Part shown: positions 51,235 to 60,776 of the stretch, in pieces
Layout: every line of letters starts with the position of its first letter
How positions within the stretch are numbered: position 1 is the first letter of the stretch
NCBI GenBank assembly: GCA_003157015.1
Contig: PMIJ01000133.1
Location: 1-61,019 of the forward strand
Length of the DNA stretch: 61,019 nt
Direction of reading: 5' to 3'
Source of the DNA: Bacteroidales bacterium
Lineage (GTDB): Bacteria > Bacteroidota > Bacteroidia > Bacteroidales > VadinHA17
Notes under the pieces: model-generated
What the model was told of the DNA's origin: nothing
The model's input: the letters and a program-made list of their open reading frames with translations, nothing else
Database searches by the model: none
Translations under genes and position numbers: made by a program

Positions 51235-51999
51235 TTACTTCATATTGAGGGCTTTCTGAATGGCAGATTCAACCAGTGGTTCCATTACTTTATATCCTGC
51301 AACATTCGGATGTACTCCGTCAAAGGTAAGTTCGGTCTTCAGGCCATGACGCTCATCAGACATGGGAGTGAAGTAATCGAGATAGATGCAGCCATTACTT
51401 TCAGCATATTTTTTGATCCAGCCATTCAGTTGTACCACCTTTTCAGCAGGTTGCATACCGGGACGCCAGGGAAAATCGAAAGCGGGAAGAACGGATGAGA
51501 GAACCACCGGAATTCCACGTGCTTTTGCCAGTTCTGCCATTGAAGCAAGATTGTCCTCAATCATTTCAAGTGTGCTGGGACCGGTATTTCCTGCTATATC
51601 ATTTATGCCTGCAAGTATTACCACTACAGCAGGTTTGAGGTTAATTACATCAGGTCTGAACCTGATCAGCATTTGTGGTGTAGTTTGTCCGCTGATTCCA
51701 CGATTAATGTAAGGTTTACCCGAAAAGAAATCAGGATGAAGGTTGCTCCATCCTTCGGTAATGGAATTGCCCATAAAAACCACACGTTTTTCATTAGCGG
51801 CGGGCAGGCCGATTTTTATGTTGTCGTCGTGAAAACGGGCAAGATTCGGCCAGTCGTTGTGCAAACGCTCTTCTTCAGCTTTTTTCCAGGCATCCTGCTG
51901 TGCCTGGGCTGGCTTGGCAGAATTATTCTGTGCAATAATTGCGATGCCGCCTGTTAGCATCATAATGATCAGTACGGATACGAATTTTAAGTTTTTCAT
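51235..51999 (-). CDS. Secreted SGNH/GDSL hydrolase
   Basis: A 254-residue exported esterase-type hydrolase. Residues 1-23 form a signal peptide (SVLIIMMLTGGIAIIAQ). Block I is VFMGNSITEGWS with the nucleophile Ser, block III is VILAGINDIAGN with Asn, and block V is DGVHPNVAGY with the catalytic Asp and His. This is the GDSL-lipase branch close to platelet-activating-factor acetylhydrolases and carbohydrate esterases. It likely removes acyl groups from a glycan, which would suit its probable operon with a PIG-L deacetylase, though this is inferred. Confidence 0.93.
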   Translation of the reverse strand: MKNLKFVSVLIIMMLTGGIAIIAQNNSAKPAQAQQDAWKKAEEERLHNDWPNLARFHDDNIKIGLPAANEKRVVFMGNSITEGWSNLHPDFFSGKPYINRGISGQTTPQMLIRFRPDVINLKPAVVVILAGINDIAGNTGPSTLEMIEDNLASMAELAKARGIPVVLSSVLPAFDFPWRPGMQPAEKVVQLNGWIKKYAESNGCIYLDYFTPMSDERHGLKTELTFDGVHPNVAGYKVMEPLVESAIQKALNMK

Positions 52000-52252
52000 A
52001 AGGTTTTTATTTATTCAGCCAGTAAAGATATAAAATTACGTCCAAAACCAGGAAGTTTAATAATACCTCATCACATGTAAATCTTAATAATTTTATTAGC
52101 ACTGAAAATTTATAGAAACATTGACTAATTGCCACTCTTTTGACATTGAAAATTCATTGAATATGATTAACTTAGCAATTGATTAAGATATCATTCAGCA
52201 TAAAGTGTCAAAAGACTTGGATAAGGATTATTGTCAACTAATAAAGTCAAAA

Positions 52253-52762
52253 ATGAAATCAACTAAAATAAGCCTGATAATGGTTTTTGCTGCTGCCTTG
52301 ATTTTAAGCGTTCCGGCTAATTCACAGACAGAATCGCAAAACAGCACATCTGTTAAGAATTCATTGCCTGATAGTCTTTTTTTTAATTCTCTTGTTTCTC
52401 TTTATGTCCGAACCATTGATGAGGCGGATACAACTCTTGCATCAGATGTGTGGTCACCTACTGCCGAAATTTCCTTTATGGGTCCGACTGAAACTGAATA
52501 TGGTTGGAATGAAGTGAAAAAAGTTTACCTGAGATTCAGAGATAATTTTTCTACAAGGAAGCTGACTTTTTCTAATCTAAAATATTATTATTCAAATGAT
52601 ATTTCCTGGTTAACATATTATTGGATATTCGATGCGACATCGGGAAATAATAGTACTCCAGTTCAGACAAAAGGTAGAGAAACTCAGATCTGGAGAAAAT
52701 TGAATCATGAATGGCGGCTGGTTCATGTACATTACTCAGGTATGCCTGTCAGCACAAATTGA
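52253..52762 (+). CDS. Exported SnoaL/NTF2-like protein (DUF4440-type)
   Basis: A 169-residue protein with an N-terminal signal peptide (ISLIMVFAAALILSVPANSQ). The mature part is an NTF2-like cone fold: LFFNSLVSLYVRTIDEADTT, then DVWSPTAEISFMGPTETEYG and RETQIWRKLNHEWRLVHVHYSGMP, the last being a typical DUF4440/SnoaL-like end. Many such proteins have no enzymatic role; some are isomerases. I chose the ATG at 52253, since the upstream 16 codons from a GTG/TTG-type start would block the signal peptide. It converges on the FISUMP lipoprotein gene. Confidence 0.86.
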   Translation: MKSTKISLIMVFAAALILSVPANSQTESQNSTSVKNSLPDSLFFNSLVSLYVRTIDEADTTLASDVWSPTAEISFMGPTETEYGWNEVKKVYLRFRDNFSTRKLTFSNLKYYYSNDISWLTYYWIFDATSGNNSTPVQTKGRETQIWRKLNHEWRLVHVHYSGMPVSTN

Positions 52763-52779
52763 ATAAACAAAAGGTAAAG

Positions 52780-53832
52780 TTAATTCTTAATGCATCTTAC
52801 AGAAAATCCCATGGTTGTCCAGAAAAAAGGCGATCTGAGAACACCTTTTGAAGGATTATCGATTTCAATTGACCAGGCTGTTGAAATATTATTATCATAA
52901 GTCGTATCGAAAGTGCTGCTCCAGAAATAAGTCTGGTATCCCATCCGTTCAGAAAGATCAGGGTATTCTGCAATAGGATTATGCATACCGGCGCCCAGAG
53001 CAGAAAAGCTGCTGCTGTTGTCGGCACCGACATTTGGAATATCCCAGGAAACAAGACTTTTCAGTTTCCCTCCTGCAACAGTTTCGCCTCCGAGATAATT
53101 TAGTAATTGCTGCCACTCACCGTTTGATGGCAAATGCCATCCAACCGGACATGCACCTTGTGACATTTCAACCGAACTATTATTTGTAGCTGAATTCCAG
53201 ATATAATAAAGACCATATATATTTGCTAAGCTGTCACTATCTGAGTACCGATATACTTCTTTTATTGAATCTCCATTTGCATATATCCTCGATTTCAGAT
53301 TCTGAGACATCCAGGTCTGCGTTCCGATTTCAACAGTTTTATATTGGTTATGCTCATAATCTTCCACTGAGCTGTATACAAAAGATCCGATTTGCACTCC
53401 GGTAAACTTGCCTTTGGAAATTGTTAAAAGATCACCTGATCCTTTGGACGCACTGGATACAGAATATATTCCAGAAAGACTGTTTTTACTTGTATCAGTA
53501 ATTGTAACAGCACCTGAAGATGCTGAATAAGAAGATTGCTTGAAGTCAATGTTGAATAAAGCTTTTCCTGCGGAAAGTGAACCATTTGTGATTGAATAAT
53601 TACCGGCATTTAATTCAGTTAATAGTATTGTGAAAGTTATTGTATCAGATGAAAGTTGCACAATATATCCTTCGGGTCGTTTATATGAAATGGAGGCATC
53701 AGGAGTGAAATTTCCCAGGTACCTTGTACCAATTGTCAGTTGTGGGAGATCGTTAGCGGGGTCATTTTTTTTACATCCCCCGGCGGATACTAAAACCAGA
53801 ATGACAATAACAAAAAACCTGAATTTTCTCAT
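52780..53832 (-). CDS. FISUMP-domain lipoprotein
   Basis: A 350-residue predicted lipoprotein. The lipobox lies at about residue 20 (SAGGCKK). The N-terminal 150 residues are a beta-rich domain. The C-terminal 190 residues match the Fibrobacter succinogenes major paralogous (FISUMP) domain: TVEIGTQTWMSQNLKSRIYANG, then YGLYYIWNSAT, CPVGWHLPSNGEWQQLLNYLGG and SAWSIEID ... SVRCIKN. The domain is frequent in surface proteins of this phylum and Fibrobacter, and its function is unknown. A TAnnTTTG-type element lies 40 bases upstream. There is no T9SS sorting domain. Confidence 0.91.
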   Translation of the reverse strand: MRKFRFFVIVILVLVSAGGCKKNDPANDLPQLTIGTRYLGNFTPDASISYKRPEGYIVQLSSDTITFTILLTELNAGNYSITNGSLSAGKALFNIDFKQSSYSASSGAVTITDTSKNSLSGIYSVSSASKGSGDLLTISKGKFTGVQIGSFVYSSVEDYEHNQYKTVEIGTQTWMSQNLKSRIYANGDSIKEVYRYSDSDSLANIYGLYYIWNSATNNSSVEMSQGACPVGWHLPSNGEWQQLLNYLGGETVAGGKLKSLVSWDIPNVGADNSSSFSALGAGMHNPIAEYPDLSERMGYQTYFWSSTFDTTYDNNISTAWSIEIDNPSKGVLRSPFFWTTMGFSVRCIKN

Positions 53833-54221
53833 CCTGCAGAAATTAGTATTAGAAATAACTTAATGTTATTTCAAATTTATGAAAAATTTAATCAAAAATG
53901 TACAAGATATATCTGAATTTGAGCAAAATCGAGGATCACAGGAGAAGTTTCAAAATATTGTGAAGCAAATACTCAAACTTATTTACTCACTGATCGGTCA
54001 TCCTTAACAATACTTCTTTAAGCCAAGCCTTATGTGCTAAGGATTTCAGTAAATAATCAAGGCTAGCATGTTGTTCTGATTAAACAATCAGGCAGATGGA
54101 TTTTTTGGCTAATCTTTAAGTTTTTAATAACTTTAAAAGAATATAGAATTTAATGAAATTTGCCTGGCTTCACGAATCTCCTCAGTAACAATTTGAATAA
54201 TTTAATTTTAATTAAAAGATT
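53833..54221. other. Intergenic stretch with a promoter-like element
   Basis: About 390 AT-rich bases between the FISUMP lipoprotein gene and the YbjQ relic. A promoter-like element for the FISUMP gene lies near its left end. I looked for the missing N-terminal half of YbjQ and did not find it. No RNA gene is evident. Confidence 0.4.
53872..53879 (-). promoter_or_regulatory. Candidate -7 element for the FISUMP lipoprotein gene
   Basis: The minus strand reads TAAATTTG, an exact TAnnTTTG match 40 bases before the ATG at 53832. No convincing -33 element is present at the standard distance. Confidence 0.4.
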
Positions 54222-54393
54222 ATGGATCACGGCAAGACGTCCACAGCGTTTGAAATCATGATGAGACACGCTGAATCTCTTGGAGCTAATGCTATTATCG
54301 GCATCAGGTATGAGTCTACTGAAATTTACAGGGGGTTCCGAGGTGTTGTGTTATGGAACAGCGGTAGTTGTGGAAGAACAGAGAGGAAATTGA
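54222..54393 (+). pseudogene. Frameshifted, truncated YbjQ-type (DUF74) relic
   Basis: The frame from ATG 54222 reads HAESLGANAIIGIRYESTEIY, which matches the C-terminal half of YbjQ-family heavy-metal-binding-domain proteins. It then continues unlike the family. In the frame shifted by one base, after the GGGGG run at 54331-54336, the DNA reads GGSEVLCYGTAVVVEEQRGN and a stop at 54391-54393. This is the expected family ending, with GTAV. One extra base in the G-run therefore breaks the gene. About 50 N-terminal residues of a complete YbjQ are also missing. Confidence 0.75.
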
Positions 54394-54399
54394 TATGGC

Positions 54400-56229
54400 T
54401 CATTTTACAACTACAGGAAGTATGATGTTTGATGAATATTGTCTTGTCCGAAAGATGCGCTGTGTGGTAGAAATGAAATCAGATTCCCTGGCTTCGAAAA
54501 TATTGGCAACAAATTTCTGTGGATTCCGGTCGATTATAGGGAACCAGCTGCTCTGTATCTGGACCATTATTTTGTGTCCGGCTTTAAATACATGGTTTAT
54601 TGCATGCAAATCAATTCTGTATTCATAAACTTCACCTGGGTTAACAGGTTCGGGTTTTATAAAACCGTTTCTGAAGCGACCACGGAACACATCATTGGCA
54701 ATCATAAGTTCATATCCTCCCATGTTGAATTGGTCAGGATATGTCTCCGGGTAAACATCTATGAGCTTAACAATCCAGTCAGCATCAGTGCCGGTTGTAG
54801 AGGCAAAAATATCAGCCATCAGGTTTCCGGTGACTTCAATATCAGATGTTAAAGTGGTAGTTTCCCAACTAAAAACATCCGGGCGATTTTGTACAAACCG
54901 TTGATCCTGTACTAGCCAGGTATACCATCTTGAACCGGGTCCGTAGGTTTCTTCAACAGGTCTCGGCCGATATGGCACCGGATGAGACGGATCAGATAAG
55001 TATTGATCATAACCAAGAGTATCCTGAGGTGATGTAAATGAGAGCTTTTCATCACTGCGTAAATACAGATTCTGAGTTTTAGTCAGATTCAGAGGTGGCC
55101 AGCTATTATATTCCTTCCAGGTGTTTGATCCAGTCTGAAAAGTCGTAGCTTCCGGGAAAGCTCCATTTCCGTTCCCCTTAAGATAATATCCAAAAAACTG
55201 GCATTGAATTTCTTTACGGAATTTCTCTGAAGTCGGGCTCCCGAATTTAATATTCCCAAGACCTGATCCTGAGCCCCTCGACCATCCTCCGTGATTCCAC
55301 GGACCGATAACTATAAAATTCTTGTTTAGTTTATCTTGCTTTTCAAGTACCTCATAAGCTTTCTGGGGTCCGTAAAAATCTTCCTGATCCCACCATCCTG
55401 CCACATGTAATACAGGCACAGTTGGTTTTCCCAGCCGGTATGCCATAGATTGTTTTTGCCAGAACTCATCGAAGTTCGGATGGTTTACAAAATCGTTCCA
55501 GGAAGGTATGCTTCCATGGAAATACTTTTCATTTACATTTGAAAGAGGCCCGAGTTTAAGATACCATTCATACGTATCATACCTATCAAATGGGAACAAG
55601 GTGTCCTTTTTTGAGAACTCTTCCATAAATGCATATTCGAAAGAATAACTTAGTCTGAAAGCCCCATTATGATGAAAATCATCTCCCAGGAACATATCTG
55701 CCGGCGTAGCCTGTTCCGACACGGCTTTCAGGGCAGGATGAGGATCGATTGTTCCTATTAATGCTGTCCACCCATCATAAGAGACTCCGTACATTCCTAC
55801 TTTCCCGTTGTTCAGGGGAACATTTTTAAGCATCCACTCAATCGCATCATAAGTATCGGTACTTTCATCGATTGATTTTGGATCTTTTTTGTCCCTCATA
55901 ATGCGTTGCATTTCAAATGTACCTTCGGATTTATATCGGCCCCGTATATCCTGAAAAACAAAAATATAGCCTTCTTTAGCCATGTCGCTTATATAAGGAT
56001 CCTTATTAGGCGATGGTATCCTGCTTACGCCGTATGGTGTCCGCAGGAACAGTAATGGCACCGGTTCTGAAATTCCAGCAGGTGAATAGATAACGGTATT
56101 AAGCCTTATTCCGTCGCGCATGGATATAAGAAGCTCATGTCTTGAATAGGTGATGGTATCTGGTGCTGTTTGCGCAACAGCGGATAAGGAATATGTAAGT
56201 AATCCAATCAATAGAAGGAATCGTCTCAT
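54400..56229 (-). CDS. CocE/NonD family hydrolase (X-Pro dipeptidyl-peptidase-like), exported
   Basis: A 609-residue exported alpha/beta hydrolase. The signal peptide is MRRFLLLIGLLTYSLSAVAQ. The N-terminal hydrolase domain has MRDGIRLNTVIYSP, the nucleophile elbow GVSYDGWT near residue 136, and HVAGWWDQEDFYGP and WNHGGWSRGSG, supplying the Asp and His region. The C-terminal 230 residues form the beta-jelly-roll domain typical of CocE and X-Pro dipeptidyl-peptidases (VTGNLMADIFASTTGTDADW). It could cleave esters, amides or beta-lactams; substrate is unknown. I chose the ATG at 56229, where a proper signal peptide starts. It ends 6 bases from the YbjQ relic. Confidence 0.93.
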   Translation of the reverse strand: MRRFLLLIGLLTYSLSAVAQTAPDTITYSRHELLISMRDGIRLNTVIYSPAGISEPVPLLFLRTPYGVSRIPSPNKDPYISDMAKEGYIFVFQDIRGRYKSEGTFEMQRIMRDKKDPKSIDESTDTYDAIEWMLKNVPLNNGKVGMYGVSYDGWTALIGTIDPHPALKAVSEQATPADMFLGDDFHHNGAFRLSYSFEYAFMEEFSKKDTLFPFDRYDTYEWYLKLGPLSNVNEKYFHGSIPSWNDFVNHPNFDEFWQKQSMAYRLGKPTVPVLHVAGWWDQEDFYGPQKAYEVLEKQDKLNKNFIVIGPWNHGGWSRGSGSGLGNIKFGSPTSEKFRKEIQCQFFGYYLKGNGNGAFPEATTFQTGSNTWKEYNSWPPLNLTKTQNLYLRSDEKLSFTSPQDTLGYDQYLSDPSHPVPYRPRPVEETYGPGSRWYTWLVQDQRFVQNRPDVFSWETTTLTSDIEVTGNLMADIFASTTGTDADWIVKLIDVYPETYPDQFNMGGYELMIANDVFRGRFRNGFIKPEPVNPGEVYEYRIDLHAINHVFKAGHKIMVQIQSSWFPIIDRNPQKFVANIFEARESDFISTTQRIFRTRQYSSNIILPVVVK

Positions 56230-56593
56230 TTCAGATATTTTAGGTACTAATTCAAATTCGTGATTCATCATATGCAATTTAGCATTTTTCCGGGCATAGT
56301 ATAAAAATTAATTATTGAGACTAGTTTCTAAGGGAGCATAAGGATACGCCTGACATATCAGATGCAGAGGCTATAATAATAGGAAATAACAACATAAACA
56401 GCGTTTTGCCCCGATAAATAGGAGTGGAGTTTTGCTAACGCATTACTGCAGGAGCATCAGCGTTACATGATCAAGAGACTGAATGGCAAGAATATGAGGG
56501 GTTGACTCTTCTTTAAGTCTTTTTAAGGTTGAACAATAGGATAATCTCATTAAAAGAGAGTACTGGAGGTCATAGAGGAAGAGTCACCAGTTT
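56230..56593. other. Intergenic stretch with no supportable gene
   Basis: About 360 bases between the start of the CocE-type gene and the end of xth. I see no open reading frame with family features, no promoter consensus on either strand and no hairpin I would defend. Confidence 0.4.
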
Positions 56594-57361
56594 TTACGAC
56601 TTAAGCTCAATTCCTACAGGGCAATGATCAGAACCGGTTATGTCTTCCAGAATATATGCATTTTTTACAGACGACAGGAAGGACTCGCTGATCAGAAAAT
56701 AATCTATTCTCCAGCCTATGTTCTTTGATCTTGCATCTGCTCTGTAACTCCACCATGAGTATCTCCCAGTCTCGTCAGGATACAGACGACGAAATGTATC
56801 TGCCAGTCCACCTACCAAAAACCTATCCATACCGTCTATCTCCTCCTGCATATAACCGGCTGTTTTATTGTAATTAGCTTTCGGGCGTGCCAGATCGATC
56901 TCTTTATGAGCTACATTGAAATCTCCGCAAACAATTACAGGTTTTACCTTTTCAAGATTTTTCAGATAATCAAAAAAGGCTTTATCCCAATGCTGCCTGT
57001 AGCCTAATCTCTTAAGCTCACTGCCTGAATTCGGTACATAAACATTTACCAGGAAAAAAGTTTCTAACTCCAGACATAACACCCGGCCTTCAGTATCGTG
57101 ATCCGCGGTATTAATACCTTTTGTCACATTCAGTGGCTTTATTTTTGAGATAACTGCTGTTCCTGAGTAACCTGGTCTTTCCGCAGAATTTGAATAGATA
57201 TGATAGCCATTCAGGGGCTCAAGAGTTTCGGCTACCTGATGGTCCTGGGCCTTAGTTTCCTGAAAGCATATGATATCTGTCCCCAGATGTTCAAGATCAG
57301 AAAAAAAGCTTTTTTTTGCTATAGCACGAATCCCATTGACGTTCCACGATACAATTTTCAT
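56594..57361 (-). CDS. xth: Exodeoxyribonuclease III (AP endonuclease)
   Basis: Cuts at abasic sites and acts as a 3'-5' exonuclease in base excision repair. The 255-residue protein has KIVSWNVNGIRAI at the start, FQETKAQ with the metal-binding Glu, VYVPNSGSELKRLGYRQ, CGDFNVAHKEIDLARPK, WWSYRADARSKNIGWRIDYFL and ITGSDHCPVGIEL with the catalytic His. All Exo III signatures are present and the length is normal. With nfo at 24.7 kb this gives two AP endonucleases in the window. Confidence 0.96.
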   Translation of the reverse strand: MKIVSWNVNGIRAIAKKSFFSDLEHLGTDIICFQETKAQDHQVAETLEPLNGYHIYSNSAERPGYSGTAVISKIKPLNVTKGINTADHDTEGRVLCLELETFFLVNVYVPNSGSELKRLGYRQHWDKAFFDYLKNLEKVKPVIVCGDFNVAHKEIDLARPKANYNKTAGYMQEEIDGMDRFLVGGLADTFRRLYPDETGRYSWWSYRADARSKNIGWRIDYFLISESFLSSVKNAYILEDITGSDHCPVGIELKS

Positions 57362-57990
57362 AGTTTCAATCTTGATAATTTGTAAAAATAGTTACTATGG
57401 TTAAACAAACTGTGGAAGTTTAGGTTTTCAGTTAAAGAAACTATTTCTATCAGGATCTTAGTGGCCTATTATCTTTATATGTCAAATCCTTATTATCAGA
57501 ATCATATTATATCAAATTTTATACAAACTTCAGGCTAATTATAACTTCTGCTGACCCGAATCCCGTAAATTTTAGCTGAGTCATGCTGCATTTTCTTTAT
57601 TGTTGTTCTGAGATGGCTCACCTCGAATTTAAGTAATCAAGAACCACTGAAAATCAACAGTTCTAATTCCATACATCTGGGTTAAGTCCTGGGTGGGTGG
57701 ATTTTTATTTGATTTGTATTTTTGTCTTTCATAACTTTATCCAGATGAATAAATTATTTTGAGAAACATTGTAAATGAGGATGTAATCATGGACTCAACA
57801 ACAACCTGTCCAAAAGATTTTACTGATAAGAGAACTATTATGCACAACGGAAGAATCATACGGTTTAAAACTAGATTTTTCATTTGACTTTAGTTTATTA
57901 TTATAGAATGTTTCTTAATCAAAAATAATGAATAATATATGAGGTGCATAAGTTTGGCTAATAGATTGTTTGTCCACGGTATTTGAATTT
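57362..57990. other. Long intergenic stretch without a convincing gene
   Basis: About 630 bases between xth and the acyl-CoA synthetase gene. A 32-codon frame at 57789-57887 on the plus strand has no family features. A GGGTGGGTGG stretch near 57690 only loosely recalls the repeats near 60 kb. No RNA gene or promoter match was found. Confidence 0.4.
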
Positions 57991-59775
57991 TTAAGTTTTA
58001 TCTACACTGAAGATCTCACTAATAATATCGCCATACTTTTCGTACAACACTTTTCTTTTTAATTTAAGAGTAGGAGATAATTCACCTGTCTGTGCAGTCC
58101 ATTCATCAGAAACAAGTCGAAATCGCTTAATTTTTTCATGATCACTCAGGTTCTGGTTTATTTCGCTTACTTCCTTTTGATAACGTGCAAAAATTAATGG
58201 GTTACGAATCAGTTCTTCATTATCCTGGAATGATATATGGTGGATAGAAGCCCAGTTATGAAGAAATATAAAGTCGGGAGTAAGGAGGGCGGACGCAAAT
58301 TTCTGATTTTCACCAATCACCATGACTTGATCAATAAACATCGACTCTTTTAGTTTGTTTTCAATTACCTGCGGAGCAATGTACTTTCCACTTGATATCT
58401 TAAATATTTCTTTCTTACGATCGGTAATTTTCAAGTATTTACCATTAATAAATGTCCCGATATCTCCTGTGTGAAACCAACCGTCCGAATCTATTGCTTC
58501 TTCAGTAAGTTTGGGTTCCTTATAATAGCCGAGCATCAGATTAGGACCTTTTGTAAGAATTTCCCCGTCTTCTGCGATCTTCACCTGTACATCCTTCAAT
58601 ACAGGGCCAACTGTTCCAAACATAACTTCCATCGAAGTCAGATTATTTATAGAGACGACAGGAGAAGTTTCGGTTAGTCCATATCCTTCTAAAACATGAA
58701 TCCGGGCAGCCCAGAAAATGCGGGTAAGCCTTGTTTGTAAGGGCGCACCGGCTGATGAAATAAGCTCTAATTTCCCTCCCAGGGCTTCTTTCCATTTTTT
58801 AAAGATTAGTTTGTTTGCGAGAGATAACTTCATCTCGTAGAACCACCCGTTTTCTCTGTTTAACTCATAACGAAGTCCAAGGTTTACAGCCCAAAAGAAT
58901 ATTATTTTCTTTAGGCCCTTGAGCTCTTTTCCCGTGCTGATAATTTTGTCGAATATTCGTTCCAATAAACGAGGAACAATGGCGATTACTTCAGGTTTTA
59001 TTTCTTTCAAATTGTCCAAAATCTTTCCTACATTTTCTGCATAATAAATGCTCACTCCCTTATATTGGAAATGATAAGTTAACGTACGTTCATAAATATG
59101 GCTGAGCGGAAGAAAGGATAAAAATTTTGCTCCAGGCCCCAACGGATGAATAAAACTTTGTTCTATAAAATTGGAAACCAGATTTGAATGCATTAGCATC
59201 ACACCCTTAGGAAAACCAGTGGTTCCGGAAGTGTAGATGATTGTGACCAGATCCGAAGGATCGACTGCTGCTTTAGCTTTCTCCAATTCTTCCTTCAGGC
59301 TGGAAGCCATTTTCTTCCCAAGAGTTATAACCTCGACAAAATGCTTTGCTTCTGAAATTTTATCAAAAGTATAAATATCTGATATTATTCGAGTTTGATC
59401 AATAATCGGTTTAATTTTTTCATACAAATTTTTGTCTGAAACAAATATAAGTTTAGGTTCAGCATGGCCGAGGATATATGCATACTCCTCGACGCTAAGG
59501 GTTGGATAAATAGGGACACTGACTGCACCAGCCTGACTTATTCCAAAGTCGGTAAAATTCCATTCAGGCCGGTTGTTTGAAATGATGGCAACCTTGTCAC
59601 CCTTTTTTATTCCCATTGAAAGTAAAGCGAAGCTAACCCAGTTACAGTAATCAATATACTCTGGTACGGAATACCGGTGCCATTTACCATCTTCTTTACC
59701 TGCTACTACATCTGTTTTATCAGCAAACTTATTTTGCATCCTGGTCAGAAGGTCAAAAGTTCTCGTTGGTTCCAT
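57991..59775 (-). CDS. Long-chain acyl-CoA synthetase (AMP-forming)
   Basis: A 594-residue member of the ANL adenylating superfamily that activates fatty acids to acyl-AMP and then acyl-CoA. The AMP-binding signature is IIYTSGTTGFPKGVMLMHSN near residue 185. The later motifs are GYGLTETSPVVS, GWFHTGDIG and KISSGKYIAPQVIE with the C-terminal lysine region. A long-chain type is inferred from overall layout, with the membrane-peripheral helix-rich insert common to FadD-like proteins. It probably feeds lipid recycling or fatty acid uptake. It is monocistronic. Confidence 0.94.
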   Translation of the reverse strand: MEPTRTFDLLTRMQNKFADKTDVVAGKEDGKWHRYSVPEYIDYCNWVSFALLSMGIKKGDKVAIISNNRPEWNFTDFGISQAGAVSVPIYPTLSVEEYAYILGHAEPKLIFVSDKNLYEKIKPIIDQTRIISDIYTFDKISEAKHFVEVITLGKKMASSLKEELEKAKAAVDPSDLVTIIYTSGTTGFPKGVMLMHSNLVSNFIEQSFIHPLGPGAKFLSFLPLSHIYERTLTYHFQYKGVSIYYAENVGKILDNLKEIKPEVIAIVPRLLERIFDKIISTGKELKGLKKIIFFWAVNLGLRYELNRENGWFYEMKLSLANKLIFKKWKEALGGKLELISSAGAPLQTRLTRIFWAARIHVLEGYGLTETSPVVSINNLTSMEVMFGTVGPVLKDVQVKIAEDGEILTKGPNLMLGYYKEPKLTEEAIDSDGWFHTGDIGTFINGKYLKITDRKKEIFKISSGKYIAPQVIENKLKESMFIDQVMVIGENQKFASALLTPDFIFLHNWASIHHISFQDNEELIRNPLIFARYQKEVSEINQNLSDHEKIKRFRLVSDEWTAQTGELSPTLKLKRKVLYEKYGDIISEIFSVDKT

Positions 59776-60103
59776 ATGTCATTGTTCTTGTCAGAGAAAA
59801 GAACGAATATACTATATTATCGATTTTAAAAAACCAGAAACGTCCAAATCACAGCAAAAATCAACTCATTATTTCATAAATAATCTTTGATGTATTTGCA
59901 AAAACCGGATGTCTTGACCGCAGTGGATCGGAAAGATTAAGCTTAATGTACTTAACAAGAGAACATGCAATTGACTCCGGGTTTTGGTGGTCAATTTATT
60001 CCGACCAAAGGTTTTCAAGGAGGATGGTTTTTTCAATAAGCTATCGGAGATGGCACGGAAATACCAAAAATAAATCCGTGAAATCTGTAATTTGTTAAAA
60101 AGT
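59776..60103. other. Intergenic stretch containing an IS21-like terminal repeat
   Basis: About 330 bases upstream of the acyl-CoA synthetase gene. Besides the repeat at 59971-60040, I see no gene or promoter match. Confidence 0.4.
59971..60040 (+). repeat. IS21-like terminal repeat copy A
   Basis: A 70-base stretch beginning TTGACTCCGGGTTTTGGTGG and continuing TCAATTTATTCCGACCAAAGG. By hand alignment it agrees at about three-quarters of positions with copy B at 60777-60848, in the same orientation. The GGTGGTCAATTT...CCAAAGG pattern recalls the multiple terminal repeats of IS21-family elements; this comparison is from memory. Confidence 0.5.
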
Positions 60104-60532
60104 CTATGCTTTATCCGGGTTTTCCGGTTTAAAAATAGCTGCCTTCCTTAACTCATCTTTATTCAGTTTCCAGTAAACCAGGTACAGTATCGATGGTATG
60201 GAGAAGATAATGAAGATGGTAATGAAATGTGCGCTATTTGTAGCTTCCTTGTTGAATAAATTCAGAATATAAACCAGGATATAGCATACTAGCGATATGA
60301 TTCCTCCAAGGCCTTCCTTCCATAGCGCCAAGACAAGCCCGGCAAGGGCAATACCCCAGATAACGAAAATTAACAACATAAAAGGAGTGAATAAAGCCAG
60401 TGCAGATCCGGCGTGCCTCTGATGACCTTCAATAACTTCTCCGATGAAAAAAAATAGTGTGAAGGCTACCATCAGCATGCCAGTGATTCTGGCTATCCAT
60501 CTGAGCCAGTTATAGGGATTTCTATTGTTCAT
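60104..60532 (-). CDS. Small membrane protein with four helices
   Basis: A 142-residue integral membrane protein of unknown function. Hydrophobic segments are ITGMLMVAFTLFFFIGEVI, LALFTPFMLLIFVIWGIALAGLVLALW, ISLVCYILVYILNLF and FITIFIIFSIPSILYLVYW. The C-terminus is hydrophilic (KPENPDKA). A similar type with a DUF7670-like layout is common in the phylum, but I am not certain. I chose the ATG at 60532; the frame extends 13 codons upstream. It lies between two direct repeats of an IS21-like type. Confidence 0.75.
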   Translation of the reverse strand: MNNRNPYNWLRWIARITGMLMVAFTLFFFIGEVIEGHQRHAGSALALFTPFMLLIFVIWGIALAGLVLALWKEGLGGIISLVCYILVYILNLFNKEATNSAHFITIFIIFSIPSILYLVYWKLNKDELRKAAIFKPENPDKA

Positions 60533-60568
60533 AGTTAAACTTTTGGTTCGACAATAAAACCTGTCAAT

Positions 60569-60576
60569 CAAATTTA
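60569..60576 (-). promoter_or_regulatory. Candidate -7 element for the small membrane protein gene
   Basis: The minus strand reads TAAATTTG, an exact TAnnTTTG match 37 bases before the ATG at 60532. No clear -33 element was found. Confidence 0.4.
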
Positions 60577-60776
60577 GACTATTATTTCAATGAATTAGTG
60601 TTGTTTGAAGGGTATTTCGCATGGTCTGCGAACCCAGCACAAAACTGGTGCCAGTTAAGAAATGCCTAAATTTTTGAAGACGTAAATGTTTAATTTTATT
60701 TTTAGGCATAATGAAAACCCTGAACACACCTGGGCGGTCATATTTCACGGAACATATATAACAAAACAATAAGTTT

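Noticed and set aside
54368..54852. Plus-strand frames overlapping the CocE-type gene end
   Set aside because: Antisense shadows of the hydrolase; the only meaningful plus-strand coding here is the YbjQ relic.
57789..57887. 32-codon frame starting MDSTTTCPKDF
   Set aside because: Very short, no signal sequence or family match, and no promoter-like element before it.
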